The notes under the pieces: model-generated
Told to the model about the DNA's origin: nothing
Database searches by the model: none
The model's input: only the letters and a program-made list of their open reading frames with translations
Shown here: piece after piece, positions 23,701 through 34,983 of the stretch
Numbering within the stretch: position 1 is the stretch's first letter
Layout of the letters: every line of letters starts with the position of its first letter
Assembly: GCA_038093975.1 (NCBI GenBank)
Contig: JBBPTG010000003.1
Coordinates: 868,001-932,000, forward strand
Source: Chalciporus piperatus
Lineage: Eukaryota > Basidiomycota > Agaricomycetes > Boletales > Boletaceae
Direction of reading: 5' to 3'
Length of the DNA: 64,000 nt
Translations under genes and position numbers: made by a program

Positions 23701-26700
23701 CACGCTAGGACCATATGCACACGAAGATGGTATTTGCGATCGAAGCCACATCCACTGATCCATACCTTGTACTGGTACACATGGCTGCCTGACACGGTCA
23801 GTGTGATCAAAAAAAAATGTAGGAGTCCGCAACCAAGGCACGCGAATACGGTGACCAACCAAAAGTCCCGAGTTCATCTGCAAAGCGTCAAAATAACGTA
23901 CTCATTCCACCACACTTTGGAAGGCTCTCATTGGCCAAGCAGACTGTAAGCGACTCCAAACCGAGCTAAGCGGTCCAGCCGAGCTCATTGAGCACTCAAT
24001 GAGCGCTTACAAAAAGCTGATGCTTCTTGACCCTATTTCAATGTCAGTGATCACCGAAAACGCTAGTCCAAATGTATACCGTTATCCCAGTAACACGGAC
24101 AGATACGTAGAGGTAGTAATTAGTTGTCGTAAACATCTGTGAAAATGTAATCTTGTCAGTCATGCATGCTGATCAAGGATCTGTGGCACAATGGCCATGA
24201 CATGCGATGCTGAGTTGGCAGCTCCTCGCCTCCTACGCATACACGTTCTGTATTAATTCCAGAATGTAGTACCAGTGCGGTGAGTGTAAGCGTCGTTAGC
24301 CTACCCCACCCGGCTGCGGACCAATATGTTCGCCGGAGAACAAGTGATCTGCCCTTGGCTGATGCATGTACATGTTCAACGTGTTCGCTATTTCGCGGGA
24401 TGGGGCGCATCGGCACATTCCGGCTATTACCACGCACAGGCGCGTTGGAGGAATTCGGAAGCTGAATTCCTTTTGGGTCATTCAAGCTGGACTTGTTCAT
24501 ATTCGAATTCTTCGGCATTCCCTCGAGGACGTTATGGACGATATGGTGTCTTGTTCTGTCCGCTCAAGCCCCATATGGGAACTTCAATTGTCGTCGACGG
24601 CGCGGGGTAGACCAACACGTTTCGCAAGGGTAATCGAAGTAAGACGTAACGACATGATTGGGTCGAGGTCCGTCCGACAGTAGGCTGAGAACGATGAGCC
24701 CAAGCCTCGTGTCGCTGATGCGACGGTGAGGTGCACTATAATATGACATGTGTTTCCAGTTACACGATGAATACCGCATTATTGAGCAGGGGCTGTCCTT
24801 TGCGGTCGTATTTCACGGATGTTCATGTTGTTCATCGTTGCCCGATGTCGAATGCGAATCGTATGTTAGTCAGCTTGGAAACTCGGTCGGAAGTAGAAGA
24901 CAACCGGAGGAAGCCATGCTATACTTGTGTCCCATTTCCTACGTGGTCTTCGGAGCTCTCAGGCCTGCGGGAAGAATCCCAAGGGGAAGTCCTGTTCAGG
25001 TAATCCGAGCATGGTGAATCCAAATGGTAACATCCGAGTCTTGAATCGCGAACATGCCGAGGGGCAACTCGGCGCCGAAGATCAATAGACCAGTTCCCTT
25101 TGTTTTCCGATGAGAAAGCAGCAGGAACGCGTCAGCATCCGGGCTTCTCTGGAAAAGCCCGTACACTCGCTGCGCAGCTCCATGTAGCTCCACGAGGTGG
25201 TGGAACGGAACTTGATAGTGCACGGGTGTACCGGTGAGTGCAAAGTCCACATGGGCACTACAAACCTGGATTGACCATGAACGTTTGAACAACAGTCGAA
25301 TGGAAGCACGGAGACTGGCCGCGCGATGGGGGAAGATATACGGGAGTGATCGCACCATGTGTTCGGATATGAAGTCTGCTTAACCAACCCCAAGCTTGGT
25401 TGCCAAAGCTACATATTAGTTAGTGATCGCATTGTCAACTCTTTGGACCTGTTGAATGGGGTTAAGCCTTCCCTCGGTGGAGAGAGGAAGCAAAGCATCG
25501 GTACCGCCCGAAGTCTCATTGACGGCTGGAACATAAAGCATATCTCGCGGAGAATGCAGGCACGCAGAATGGCACAAGACATTGACAGTGCGACAACCGC
25601 TCCTTGCGGCTCCAACCTGAACCCTTGCGCCACTTTCCGAGGCGCGGAGATGAGAACAATGGCTTGGAGGATCAACACGGTTCATGTCCAGCTGGTGCAA
25701 ACATACTGGTAAAGATTGGTGACCGTCGATATCGAAAGGGGGACGAATTCGCCGTCGAGCCTTACCCTGATTTTGACGAAAGCGCTATTTCCCCCGAACT
25801 TAGGTTCGAACTTTCAAGTATCGTTTGGGACCTGTGCCTCGAATAATGGGGTTGGCCGCGAATCTTGGTAAGTCAGGGATTGAAGACCGCACATGATCTG
25901 ACGGAAAAGTATCTATGAACAGGCTGCATAGCAAGGGAAGACGGTGTCGAAATGGGCTGGCTGGTTCGAGGTTGACAAGATATCCAGCCCCCGTTGAAGC
26001 TCTGGAATGGAGGACTGAGTACTGAGTGACCGCTATCATCTGTCGCCGCAAATCAGACACTAATGACGGCCCAGGTCGAGTCTAACAGGGGGCCTGCAGC
26101 AATCGCAGCAAGGAGACAAATTAGCTGGATCAAGCTGTCAGTGAGCGGAATTCGGAATAAGCGCGCATCTCGTGAGATCAGATCTACGCAGTTTCTGGAA
26201 AAAAAGTTTAAACATACCTGGTAGCTACAGTATCCACATTCTAGGATAGATCGTCGGGACTTTGAGAACATGAGGCCTTCTCAGGCAAGGTGCTGTTGGA
26301 CTGGCAAGAGTAAGTATGGCGGAGTGGTGTTCTGTAGATGGGCCCTGACAGACTCGCATCAAAAATAATAATTTATCAAGTGCATGATCGCCCAGACGAC
26401 GTGTTCGTAGTCGGGCGCCTGAAACATGAAGTATAGTTATCCCTTGCAAGTGCTTGCCAAGTCACCACAGAATTTCGGCTTGTTTCGCAGATTTGAAACT
26501 GTAGGCTTGCTTGCTGAGTTCAAAACGGTAGAATACACACAAGATGTCATATATGACGGCCACTGGTACCTGAGAGGCTGCCTATCAATCTGAGTGCCAA
26601 AGGGTGGTGGTGGAGGTCTAGCGTCTAGCAAGGTCCTCTAGTCATATGAAGACTGGTGTGTCGGTAACTAATCACAAGTGCAGGCGGAGAAGAGAGATAG

Positions 26701-27181
26701 GCGTGGCAATAGGAGATGAGTTTTGAAATTGATCAGGAGGTTTGCGATGCAATTTCCTCGCATATTCAGACAGGCCAACTTCGTGTGTCGGGGCTGAGTC
26801 TCATGAACCTGTTCTTGTCCTATGAGTGGGGGGCGGTGTGCGTGGACGGGTCGGGATTGATATAGAGGTGCACATCCACCGACGCGGCGGCAGGGTGGGT
26901 TGCCGGCATGCCGAGATTGTGTTTGTCTGTATTTACTGATGATCGGACCGTAAACGGCATGGTTATGTAAACGTGGGAATAGGCCAATAATGGCAGGTTT
27001 GATGTGATTGGCCAGGGAATGGAGTGCCAACGAGTGCGCTAAATAGCCAACGTATTCCGATTCAGGTCCGAGACCACCCTCTCTTCCTCCACAAGTTCGT
27101 CCACGACCAACCATCATCTTGTACCGAATTTCGATCCTAGATTCCCCCTCTCTGTAATCTGTAATCTACTTACAAGTCCTT
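20762..27181. other. 6.4-kb stretch without a convincing gene
   Basis: Open frames are short, overlap on both strands and show no family motifs. Composition is near 47-50 percent GC, without the T/C bias of the nearby retrotransposon, and I see no terminal repeats. It separates the zinc-finger gene from the Sfp1-like factor and may hold that gene's long regulatory region, non-coding transcripts or very old decayed elements. Confidence 0.5.
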
Positions 27182-29063
27182 ATGGCCGCTACCTCACAGC
27201 CTATTGCATGCCAACCATCTAATCCAACTGACTTCCACATGAACACCGGCTCATTCACAGGCGTCAATGGCTCTATCGCCACCTCGTATTTCTTGGGTTC
27301 TCCCCTCTCATGGCGCGCCGGTTCTTTCGGTAGTCGCTTCTACCCCGGTTGCTCCCCCGGGCAGCTCCTCGGTCCCCTTGAGTAAGTGCTCCCCCCGTTG
27401 CTACCGCCTCACCCTACATCTCTCTGCAGCCCTAGTGACTTCAAGTGTGCCAAGGTCTCCTCATCAATTGAGAGTGATCGGGGTTCCATCCTCAACGCCC
27501 TCTCCACCCTCGATCGCGAGGACGAACTGGTGAGTTATCGGATCTTGTCACCATTACCGCTCGTGATTCACATCAATTCATTCCTAGTGTCGGAACTACT
27601 CCTGTTGTGGTCTCCAATTAGACGACCTCCATGCACTCGTACAGCATTTCGAGGAAGTACACGTCGTTGTCGTAGATCACTTTGGTCGTCCCCACCCAAC
27701 GTTCCCGGTTGCTGCCTTCCCCGCTCCACGGCAACCGGTTCACGGACAATCAGGTGCCTACTTCCTCGAGGCCAATCAACAGCTCCCACCTTACCAACAT
27801 GGTGGATTTGATCCTGATGACATGGAACTAGACGTTGATCAGAGCAGCACTCCCTCTTCGAGCGGTCCGACCCCTCCCGACACACCCCTCACTACTCCCC
27901 TTTCGTCACACCCCACCCACTCGTTTAACCACTTTGGACAATCGGGTAAGGATGAATCACCACGTTCGCCCGTTTCAGCATTCGATACAACCACCGTGCT
28001 TCCAACGCGTTCCCTCCATAGCCATTCAATTGCGCCCTTCCCATCTTCCCGAAACAGCGTTCCTAACCTAACTAAAAACCCCGAACCATTCAACGGCTAT
28101 GCAGGGTACTCAGACTATTCATCGTCGATGCCTGGCACTGTCCCTTCTCCTCCAGCCTCCGACGACATCCAGGGCTCATTGTCCCCTGTCAGCGAACCTA
28201 ATAGCCCATATGGTTGTCTCCCCCCCGCCGTCGTGTTTTCCACTGCCAATACTCCAGTCAATACCCCTGCCGCATCTCGAGTTCCCTCTCCATCAAATGC
28301 TTCCCGTCAGTCAGCATCTTCTGGGACTCCATCACAACCGTCATCAGATTCCGCCGCTCCTGCCAAGTCAGCATCATCGCAGCAGAGCAGCCCCCGCGCT
28401 AGCACGACGCTTTCTCGCCCTGCTTCGTCACTATTGTTGTCGAAGCCATTCCGGTGCCCGAAGGCAAATTGCAACAAGAGTTACAAGCAGGCGAACGGTC
28501 TCAAGTATCACATGACGCACGGAAGCTGTAACTTTGCACCACCCAAGGATCTCGAGCAGGTTCAAGCACTGCTTGCAAGCAAGCGTTCTGCTAGAGAGGC
28601 GGCGGGCGAGGACGACAACACCATCACGGAGGGTGAGTTGCGCGAGGTCGAACGGGAGGCTGAGCGCAGACTCCGTCCGTTTGCTTGCGGTGTCGGTGAC
28701 TGCCAGCGTCGGTACAAGAACATGAACGGGCTTCGATACCACTATCAACACTCCGGCGATCACGGTGCAATAGGCTTGGCCTTGCTCGCAAGTGGACAGC
28801 ACGAGTGTTTGCAACATGCTCATGGCAGGAACTCTGCTGCAAGTTCACGGCAATCAACTCCACTCGCAAGTGGTCAATCGACACCCGTCACCGGTCAATC
28901 GACTCCGACGTACGCGCAGCAATATCAGCAACAGATGATATATACCTCCGCACAACAGCAATATCTTCGAGCCCAGCAGCAGCAACAACAGCAGCAAGCG
29001 ATTCAGATGCACGTGCAAATGGCGTCCTACTCTGCTATTGATGTCAACCCTGCTCACCGTTGA
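27182..29063 (+). CDS. Sfp1-like C2H2 zinc-finger transcription factor
   Basis: Three exons, 27182-27381, 27430-27529 and 27588-29063, 591 residues. A finger-like CC..H..H unit occurs at about 105-126 (YSCCGLQLDDLHALVQHFEE). A long Ser/Pro/Thr linker follows, then FRCPKANCNKSYKQANGLKY with HMTHGSC at about 387 and FACGVGDCQRRYKNMNGLRY with HYQHSGDH at about 464. This paired pattern with a GSCNF continuation is characteristic of fungal Sfp1 relatives, which control ribosome-biogenesis and growth genes in response to nutrients. The C-terminus is Gln-rich with an eight-residue Q run (CAG/CAA repeat near 28975). The protein is presumably nuclear or shuttling. Sfp1 orthology is inferred from motif similarity only. 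Confidence 0.85.
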
Positions 29064-31423
29064 TGACTTGCCTCTACTGGGCGCAATACCCCTTCTGTAC
29101 CTGACTACTGCACGCGACAGAAGATTCACTCTTTCCGTCACACGTCCTGGCGTGGCTCGTGAAAAGTAACCGATGATACATCTTGGGCGCCCTGTCTATA
29201 ATTTGTCTCACTCAGTCTCGCATCTGTTTTCCACACCGCTCCTGTTTTCGTCATCACTTATTATTGTCTTGTGTTCGGCCTCCAACATATCCCAGGTCGC
29301 CTCTACTACGTGTTTTCGGGTTCCTCAGCGTTTAATTTTTGGCCACCTCTTCGCCTGGCAACTTCGACCTTCGTCTTGCCTTGTCGCCTTCTGGAGATGC
29401 CTCCACCTTAATTCCTCGCAATGTCTTCTTCCTGCTAGGCCCACACGCTGTGTTAATCTTGTTGCTCCGCCCGTATCGTCGCGTATCGGGCGCGCGTATA
29501 CTTACACATATCGCTATATCTACCTAACTCTATGTCACTTGTATTTACGTTCTTACCAGTCTGTCGTGGGGACTGGAAAAGTATCATGGATGCTTGATTT
29601 TGCTCAGAAATGCCTAGGCAATTAGAAGAGCTTTTTGAATAGATATCTGGTGGTCCCGTTGCCCCTCCGTGTGTGCCATGCGACCGAGCCTCGATTTGCT
29701 TCGTCGATCAGAACAGGAGATCTGTCTTTAGATCTGTGATCCGTGTTTCCCCTTACTGATCCCAAACCTCAGAGATTGAAATTTGAACATTCGGAATAGT
29801 TGACCATTTCAAATATGTGATCTCAGTGACAAGTACTATCAGTGATGGTTTTGTGATCAGTTCATCCGGATCGACACAATTGAGTTGGCTGACGATGGGG
29901 CACGCGAGCCGGAGGAACTTGTCTACGATTTGGGCGCCTGCGGTAGCTTTGTACGAAAGCGCCGCGGTGAGTCAGGAGACCTGAGGGGTTAGGAACGTGC
30001 CAACTGAGACACGGCGGAAAACCACCAAGGCCTCCGAAAACGGCGGGGGAACTTGAAGGCGGGGGCCGCTTTAGCGTTACAGTAAATAACGGATGCGGCT
30101 TGGGTCATGTCTCAATTGTTCGGAGTTACTTTCATTATTGTGTGGGACTGGGAGACTTACATGGAAGATGGGGATAGACGGAGTAGCCTGCCAGGTGTCC
30201 CAAGTTGATCAAGTACATTCGGAGTTAACTCAGGCTGGTGGCAGATGCGGCGCGGCGGCGCGCTCGGTCCATCAAGCTCAAGGAGCACATCGATGACGTG
30301 GCAGAGGTTCGTTTCCATAGGTAGTTTGCCACCTATCAAGCCAGAAATAAATAGACCACTCAGTTCGACTCGTTGGTAGATGGCGTCTCTGAACACACGT
30401 GATTTCAGCTCACAGCCCGCGACAGGGAACTCTCAGAAACCAATTTAAAATCGGTGTGGTATCATTCCCAACCAAGTCTCAACTGAGCATCGCAGACAAC
30501 TGATCCCGACTTACCGCGTGACACGCAAGAACGGGTCAGCGAAAGGGACAATGACATGATATCCCTGACAGTGATGACGTTTCCATACCACAGTTCTTGC
30601 TTGGCGCATGCCGCTGGCGGTTGAATGTTTCGGACGTTACCCATGATCCAGTGCCATGAGTTCAGGAGGGATGTGCAATCCCCCCAACTTGTTTGAATTT
30701 CTCAAGGCTTGACAGAGGGAGAAGTGCTGTCCGCATGGACTTGGCGAATAGATCGCATAGTTTTCACCACACCACACCACCGATTGGTAATCGACCATGC
30801 CTAGAAAGATAACTTGAACAAATAGACGAAACACTCACCCCGAAATGTGACCGATCGAACTGAAAACGAACGACACATAGTGGTCGTCCAGCTATCCTGC
30901 TCGAACAGAGTCGAAGCAACGAGCTCTGGTGGGGGACATTGAGGACGACCCAAGGACCACGCGCTGGCAAGCGGAGAGCGGTCCGATCCCGTACAATCAA
31001 TCATCCTTGGTAACTCCCAATGGTGCCAAGAAACCTGTAACACTCCTTTACACCAGTGGGAGCACGAAAGGGAGAAAATGACGGCGCTACAGGTGCTGCC
31101 AAGGGGATCGCGGTGGGAACAAAACAACCGTATGGGTACAGTATTGACCGCGCCGATGGGGACCGTCTGTTGCATCCATGTGCATTGAAAGGATCGCTCG
31201 ACAAGGGCCCCCAATATGGACACGTCTTTCCTCAGGAATTCTCCGTCTGGTTATCCATGTTCCCATCTCCAGCAGTGGATACAGAAACCCTTACTTGTGA
31301 AAAGTACAGATGACCCTAGCAACCTCGCATCCTCCATCAGTCAGATATCCAGAACGACAAACGCACGCATATACCCACCACGCCGCGCAACGCCTTCAAT
31401 CTCGATCCGCGAACCTCCAAACA
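29064..31423. other. intergenic, 2.4 kb, no gene recognised
   Basis: The first ~550 bp are pyrimidine-rich and probably contain the 3' UTR of the Sfp1-like gene. Beyond about 29650 only short frames occur. No repeats or RNA gene identified. The segment lies between the 3' ends of two convergent genes. Confidence 0.5.
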
Positions 31424-32577
31424 TCAAGCTCCCACTTCTCTGCCCAACGCCCCTGACGCCGACGCTTCCTGCAACGATATCCACCGTCCCCCGACATACC
31501 CCCAGACGATCCCCTTGGGTAAAATGATCGTCTTGAGCGTTGGACACGCCTTGTGCCACAAGGTTGCGATCTCTGATTCGGTGTCTGTGGTGAGTGCGCC
31601 CGGGGCCATGAAGGTGAGGTATTTGAGTTTCTTGAAGTGGGTAAGTGATGCAGCGGTTTCGACGAGCATGTCCTGGCGAAAGGGGGGTCACATGAGTGTT
31701 AGCGTGATGGAAACCCAAAGAGAGATGAGGGATGGAGGAAGAGGAAAGGGGTACTTGCATGAGAGTAGTTTCGTATCAGTGCAACGGTATGGAGAGCTTC
31801 AAGATGGGGTAATCGGGAAGAAATCTCTGCAATGAGCGTGACAGGCGATGATATATCGAACGACATGACCGTCAGTCTCTTGACAGGGCGCGACGACGCC
31901 AAGAGTGCATCGAGCGAAGAAGCAGGTTCCCCAGGATACAACGCCATCGACACGCTCTCGATAGGTCTACCGCGCAAAAAGTCTGCAATCACCTGTGGGG
32001 CCGAAAGGACTGTCCGAAAGTGCGTCAAGCGAGGAAGGGCGTGTGGTGCCAGCGGGAATGAGACGACGTGGCTGAGAAGGACGGGATTGAACCCTCGAAG
32101 ACAGATCTCGACGATGTCGTTCTGGGTTTCGAGGAATCGCGCCATGAGGGGTTCGCAGCGCATCGAGGTGGTGAATGATTGGAGCGAGAAGGGACAACCT
32201 TGGAGGATCCATGCGAGGTCGCACGAGTTATCTTGTGTGGAGAATTCGAGGGTGAGACTGGAGAGGCGTTTGAGACGTTTGAGGGTTCGTTGGAGAAGTC
32301 GGAGAAAGTTGCCCGTGAGGTTGTTCTCGCTAAAATCCAAGTCGATTTCACGGACAAAGGGTGGGTAGAGGTCGTTCCGAGCGAGCGTTCTGACTAGGCA
32401 GATGGCTCTCTTTGCGGGTATTCCGGTCAGGCTGCGGTAGAGCAAGCGAGCGGCGACGCTGTGAAAGACGGCGCTTGCAGTGAGCGCTGAAAGGAGATCG
32501 TTCCGGGTTACATGTGCGAGAATGAGGTCCAGAGTCTCTGGTGGGAGCATTGTGGGACTCGAAGACGATGGCGCCAT
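31424..32577 (-). CDS. F-box protein
   Basis: Two exons on the minus strand, 32577-31759 and 31672-31424, give 355 residues. The N-terminal F-box (LPPETLDLILAHVTRNDLLS then ALTASAVFHSVAARLLYRSL, about residues 11-50) is followed by a leucine-rich but irregular region with LRR-like strand/helix periodicity, typical of the expanded Agaricomycete F-box family. Such proteins bridge substrates to Skp1-Cullin ubiquitin ligases; the substrate is unknown. The intron (31758-31673, 86 nt) is GC-AG: CAT|GCAAGT...CGCCAG. Splicing joins NYSH to DMLVETAASLTHF in phase, while reading through reaches a stop within 60 bases. The convergent neighbour is the Sfp1-like gene. Confidence 0.78.
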
Positions 32578-32786
32578 GGTACCCTCGGGTCTTTATCTGA
32601 GACGGTCAACGTTGAATGTAGTGGTGACTTGACCAGCTTGACTATGCGAGCATTTGAGGATGGCAATTTGTTGTCATGAGACACAAGGAGGTCATAAGGA
32701 GAACGTGGTATCATTATTGTTGTTGTATTAGTATCTATGTAAATCTGACGCTGCATCCTCGTTTTAATGCGAGACAGCTATGCACT

Positions 32787-34020
32787 CTATTGTACTTTCA
32801 CCGTCTTGTTCTCTACAAGGGAGCCCTCAGCAATTGCCTCAGCACGTTGACCCTCGGCTTCAATGTCGGCCATGAGCTGACGCTCAGCAGCTTCCTTCTC
32901 AGCTTTGCTCTTGCCCTTCATGGCAGCTTTGCTGGCAGCGATACGCTTGCGGTATTCACGGTATTTGTCATCAGTGCCGAAGATGCGGTCGCACCACCGG
33001 AATGAGGTCGAGTAGTTGTTGGTGAAGGCCATGTGGTGGAAGTCATGGTGCTCAGCGCCGGACCAGAAGGGAAGGATGTGCTGCAAAGACCAGGGGAAGT
33101 CTGAAGAGCATGTTAGCGAAGCTCCTTGGATGAACGAGGATGACACAAACCATAACCACTGTGGGCATCAATAGCCTGGAAAAGACGGAGGGTGATCCAG
33201 ATGTAGACGGTAAGGATGTGGAGGTTGCGCGTGAAGTAGCAGTAGAGGATGGGGCCAGCGATAGTACCAGTGCCGAGGATGAACACTTCAGCAGGGTGGG
33301 CGTATTCTGCGGCAAGACCGAACGGAGCCGAGTACTTGTGGTGAATCTTGTGGATGTGCTTGTACAACGGGCCCCAGTGAAGAGCCTGGTGGGCTAGGCA
33401 GGTTGTCAGCGACAAGATGATATGGAATGAAACCTCGGTAGCCATACCAAAGTAGTGGAACATGTCCTCAAACACGAAGAAAAGGGCAATTTGTGGGAGC
33501 ATCGTCTGCCAAGAAGGGAAAGGCACTTGGTAGGTCTCCATTCCAAATGATTCCGCCATAGGGTGGAACAACCAGATCTGGTGGGATGGGTTCAGCGGAC
33601 CGAATGTAAACGTAGGTGTGAGGAAAACTCACAGCAGGCAACTCGATGGTGAAGTGGGAGAAGAGGACCTGCTTGGTGCATTCCCATTGCTCTTGAGGAG
33701 TGGGCACTTTGTTGGGTTGAAGCTTCCACTTCCGGAAGTAGGGGATAGCGTCGATGATGATCCAAGGGATGGAGCGTCCGAAATAAACAATCTGAAGGTG
33801 TAAAAATTGGTCAAGAGAGGACACCGGACGGTTAGTAGACGTGACTTACTTCGTGCAATAAGAAACTCATGAGACCGGTAGCAATGATCGGGTTGTCAAT
33901 CCAGATGTACCAGGCAGCCCAGAGTTGTTCCAACAAGCCGAGCTTGGAGAGGTCGACATTAGCGTAGAGTCGTTGGGCAGTTTCGTGAGCAGCTGCAGCT
34001 GCTGTCACGTTGAAGACCAT
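32787..34020 (-). CDS. ERG25: C-4 methylsterol oxidase
   Basis: Five exons on the minus strand: 34020-33850, 33791-33633, 33577-33448, 33393-33151, 33100-32787; 338 residues. The enzyme belongs to the fatty-acid hydroxylase superfamily of di-iron ER membrane proteins and oxidises the C-4 methyl groups of ergosterol precursors together with Erg26/Erg27. The three histidine boxes are present: HYFAH (formed exactly across the exon 3/4 junction), HKIHH, and HDFHH in [38 protein letters not shown] matches the family closely. Intron 33447-33394 is 54 nt and open in frame, so a naive reading would keep it and break box 1. The C-terminus is a charged Lys/Glu/Ala helix, longer than in yeast. A retrotransposon end lies 145 bp upstream of the ATG. 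Confidence 0.92.
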
Positions 34021-34165
34021 AGTATGGAGGGAACGAAAAACCAGGATTGTTCCCGTTCCGTGAATGACGGTCGTATTTAAACCAAAAAAATCATGTTACT
34101 GTGGCGTGAGCCGACAACCAACCAGAGTCGATTATATCAGCAGTAATTGATATTGAACCATTTTC
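34021..34165 (-). promoter_or_regulatory. residual ERG25 upstream segment
   Basis: Only 145 bp separate the ERG25 ATG from the adjacent retrotransposon end. It contains a TATA-like TTTAAATA (minus strand, about 34082-34075), roughly 55 bp before the ATG. Any more distal native promoter has been displaced by 5.2 kb. Confidence 0.45.
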
Positions 34166-34426
34166 TAATTGACGTCGAAACCCTCGGGAATGAAGATAGC
34201 CAGCAAATTCGAGCTCCGAGTTTTTGAAACCGGAGCTCAGTGAGATTACAACGCAGAAAACTGCGTGAGACTAATAAGTACAACGGGGCCCGAGACAAAC
34301 TAATCGCGTTCTCTCGTTCGAGCTCCGAGTTTTTGAAACCGGAGCTCAGTGAGATTACAACGCAGAAAACTGCGTGAGACTAATAAGTACAACGGGGCCC
34401 GAGACAAACTAATCGCGAGAGAACGC
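34166..34426 (-). repeat. B2 repeat with an internal 109-bp tandem duplication
   Basis: Shares its ends with B1 (34746-34897) but is 109 bp longer because the block starting TTCGAGCTCCGAG (34208) is repeated at 34317. Each block contains two small inverted repeats: GAGCTCCG/CGGAGCTC with a 12-nt loop and ACGCAG/CTGCGT with an AAAA loop. The junction (CGCGTTCTCTCG) is the reverse complement of the CGAGAGAACGCG that ends the repeat. Confidence 0.85.
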
Positions 34427-34453
34427 GGATAGAAAAAGGGTGGGTAGGGAGGG

Positions 34454-34745
34454 TAGCGAAACTTTGACCAGCTAGCGAGACGGCCGAAACAGGTCAACCA
34501 AAAAGACAAGTATTGAAGATATAAAAACACACCTAGCGAGATGGCGGGAGCAGGTCGAAAAGAAAGGACCATAGGAGTGCCCCTCTTTGTAACCGCCACT
34601 CGCAGGTGTGGAGCCACTCGATCACCAAGGGGTGGAGTGCACGAGCCATGGATGGCAATCAGCCACAGGTGGCTGGGCTGGCTCAAAAGCTTCGAAGGCG
34701 CGTTCTTGTCAATTAGCTTAGTGTAAACGAACTTTAAACCCCAAC
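34454..34745 (-). repeat. A2 repeat of the second retrotransposon
   Basis: 292 bp matching A1 (39094-39385) nearly perfectly; a cluster of differences lies near 34480 (GACGGCCGAAACAGG versus GATGGCGGGAGCAGG). It contains two related TAGCGAGATGGCGGG-type motifs about 70 bp apart. Confidence 0.88.
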
Positions 34746-34897
34746 TAATTGACGTCGAAACCCTCGGGAATGAAGATAGCCAGCAAATTCGAGCTCCGAG
34801 TTTTTGAAACCGGAGCTCAGTGAGATTACAACGCAGAAAACTGCGTGAGACTAATAAGTACAACGGGGCCCGAGACAAACTAATCGCGAGAGAACGC
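34746..34897 (-). repeat. B1 repeat of the second retrotransposon
   Basis: 152 bp from CTAATTGACGTCG to GAGAGAACGC, matching both ends of B2 but holding only one hairpin block. Immediately next to it (34908-34932, plus strand) is a GGGAGGGAGGGAGGG purine run, close to the end of the recombinase frame. Confidence 0.85.
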
Positions 34898-34983
34898 TAT
34901 AATGTGTATTTAAGGGAGGGAGGGAGGGAGATGTTAAAAAGAGATAGAGAAAGGGATTCGTGAAAAAATTGGGAACGAGCGCA

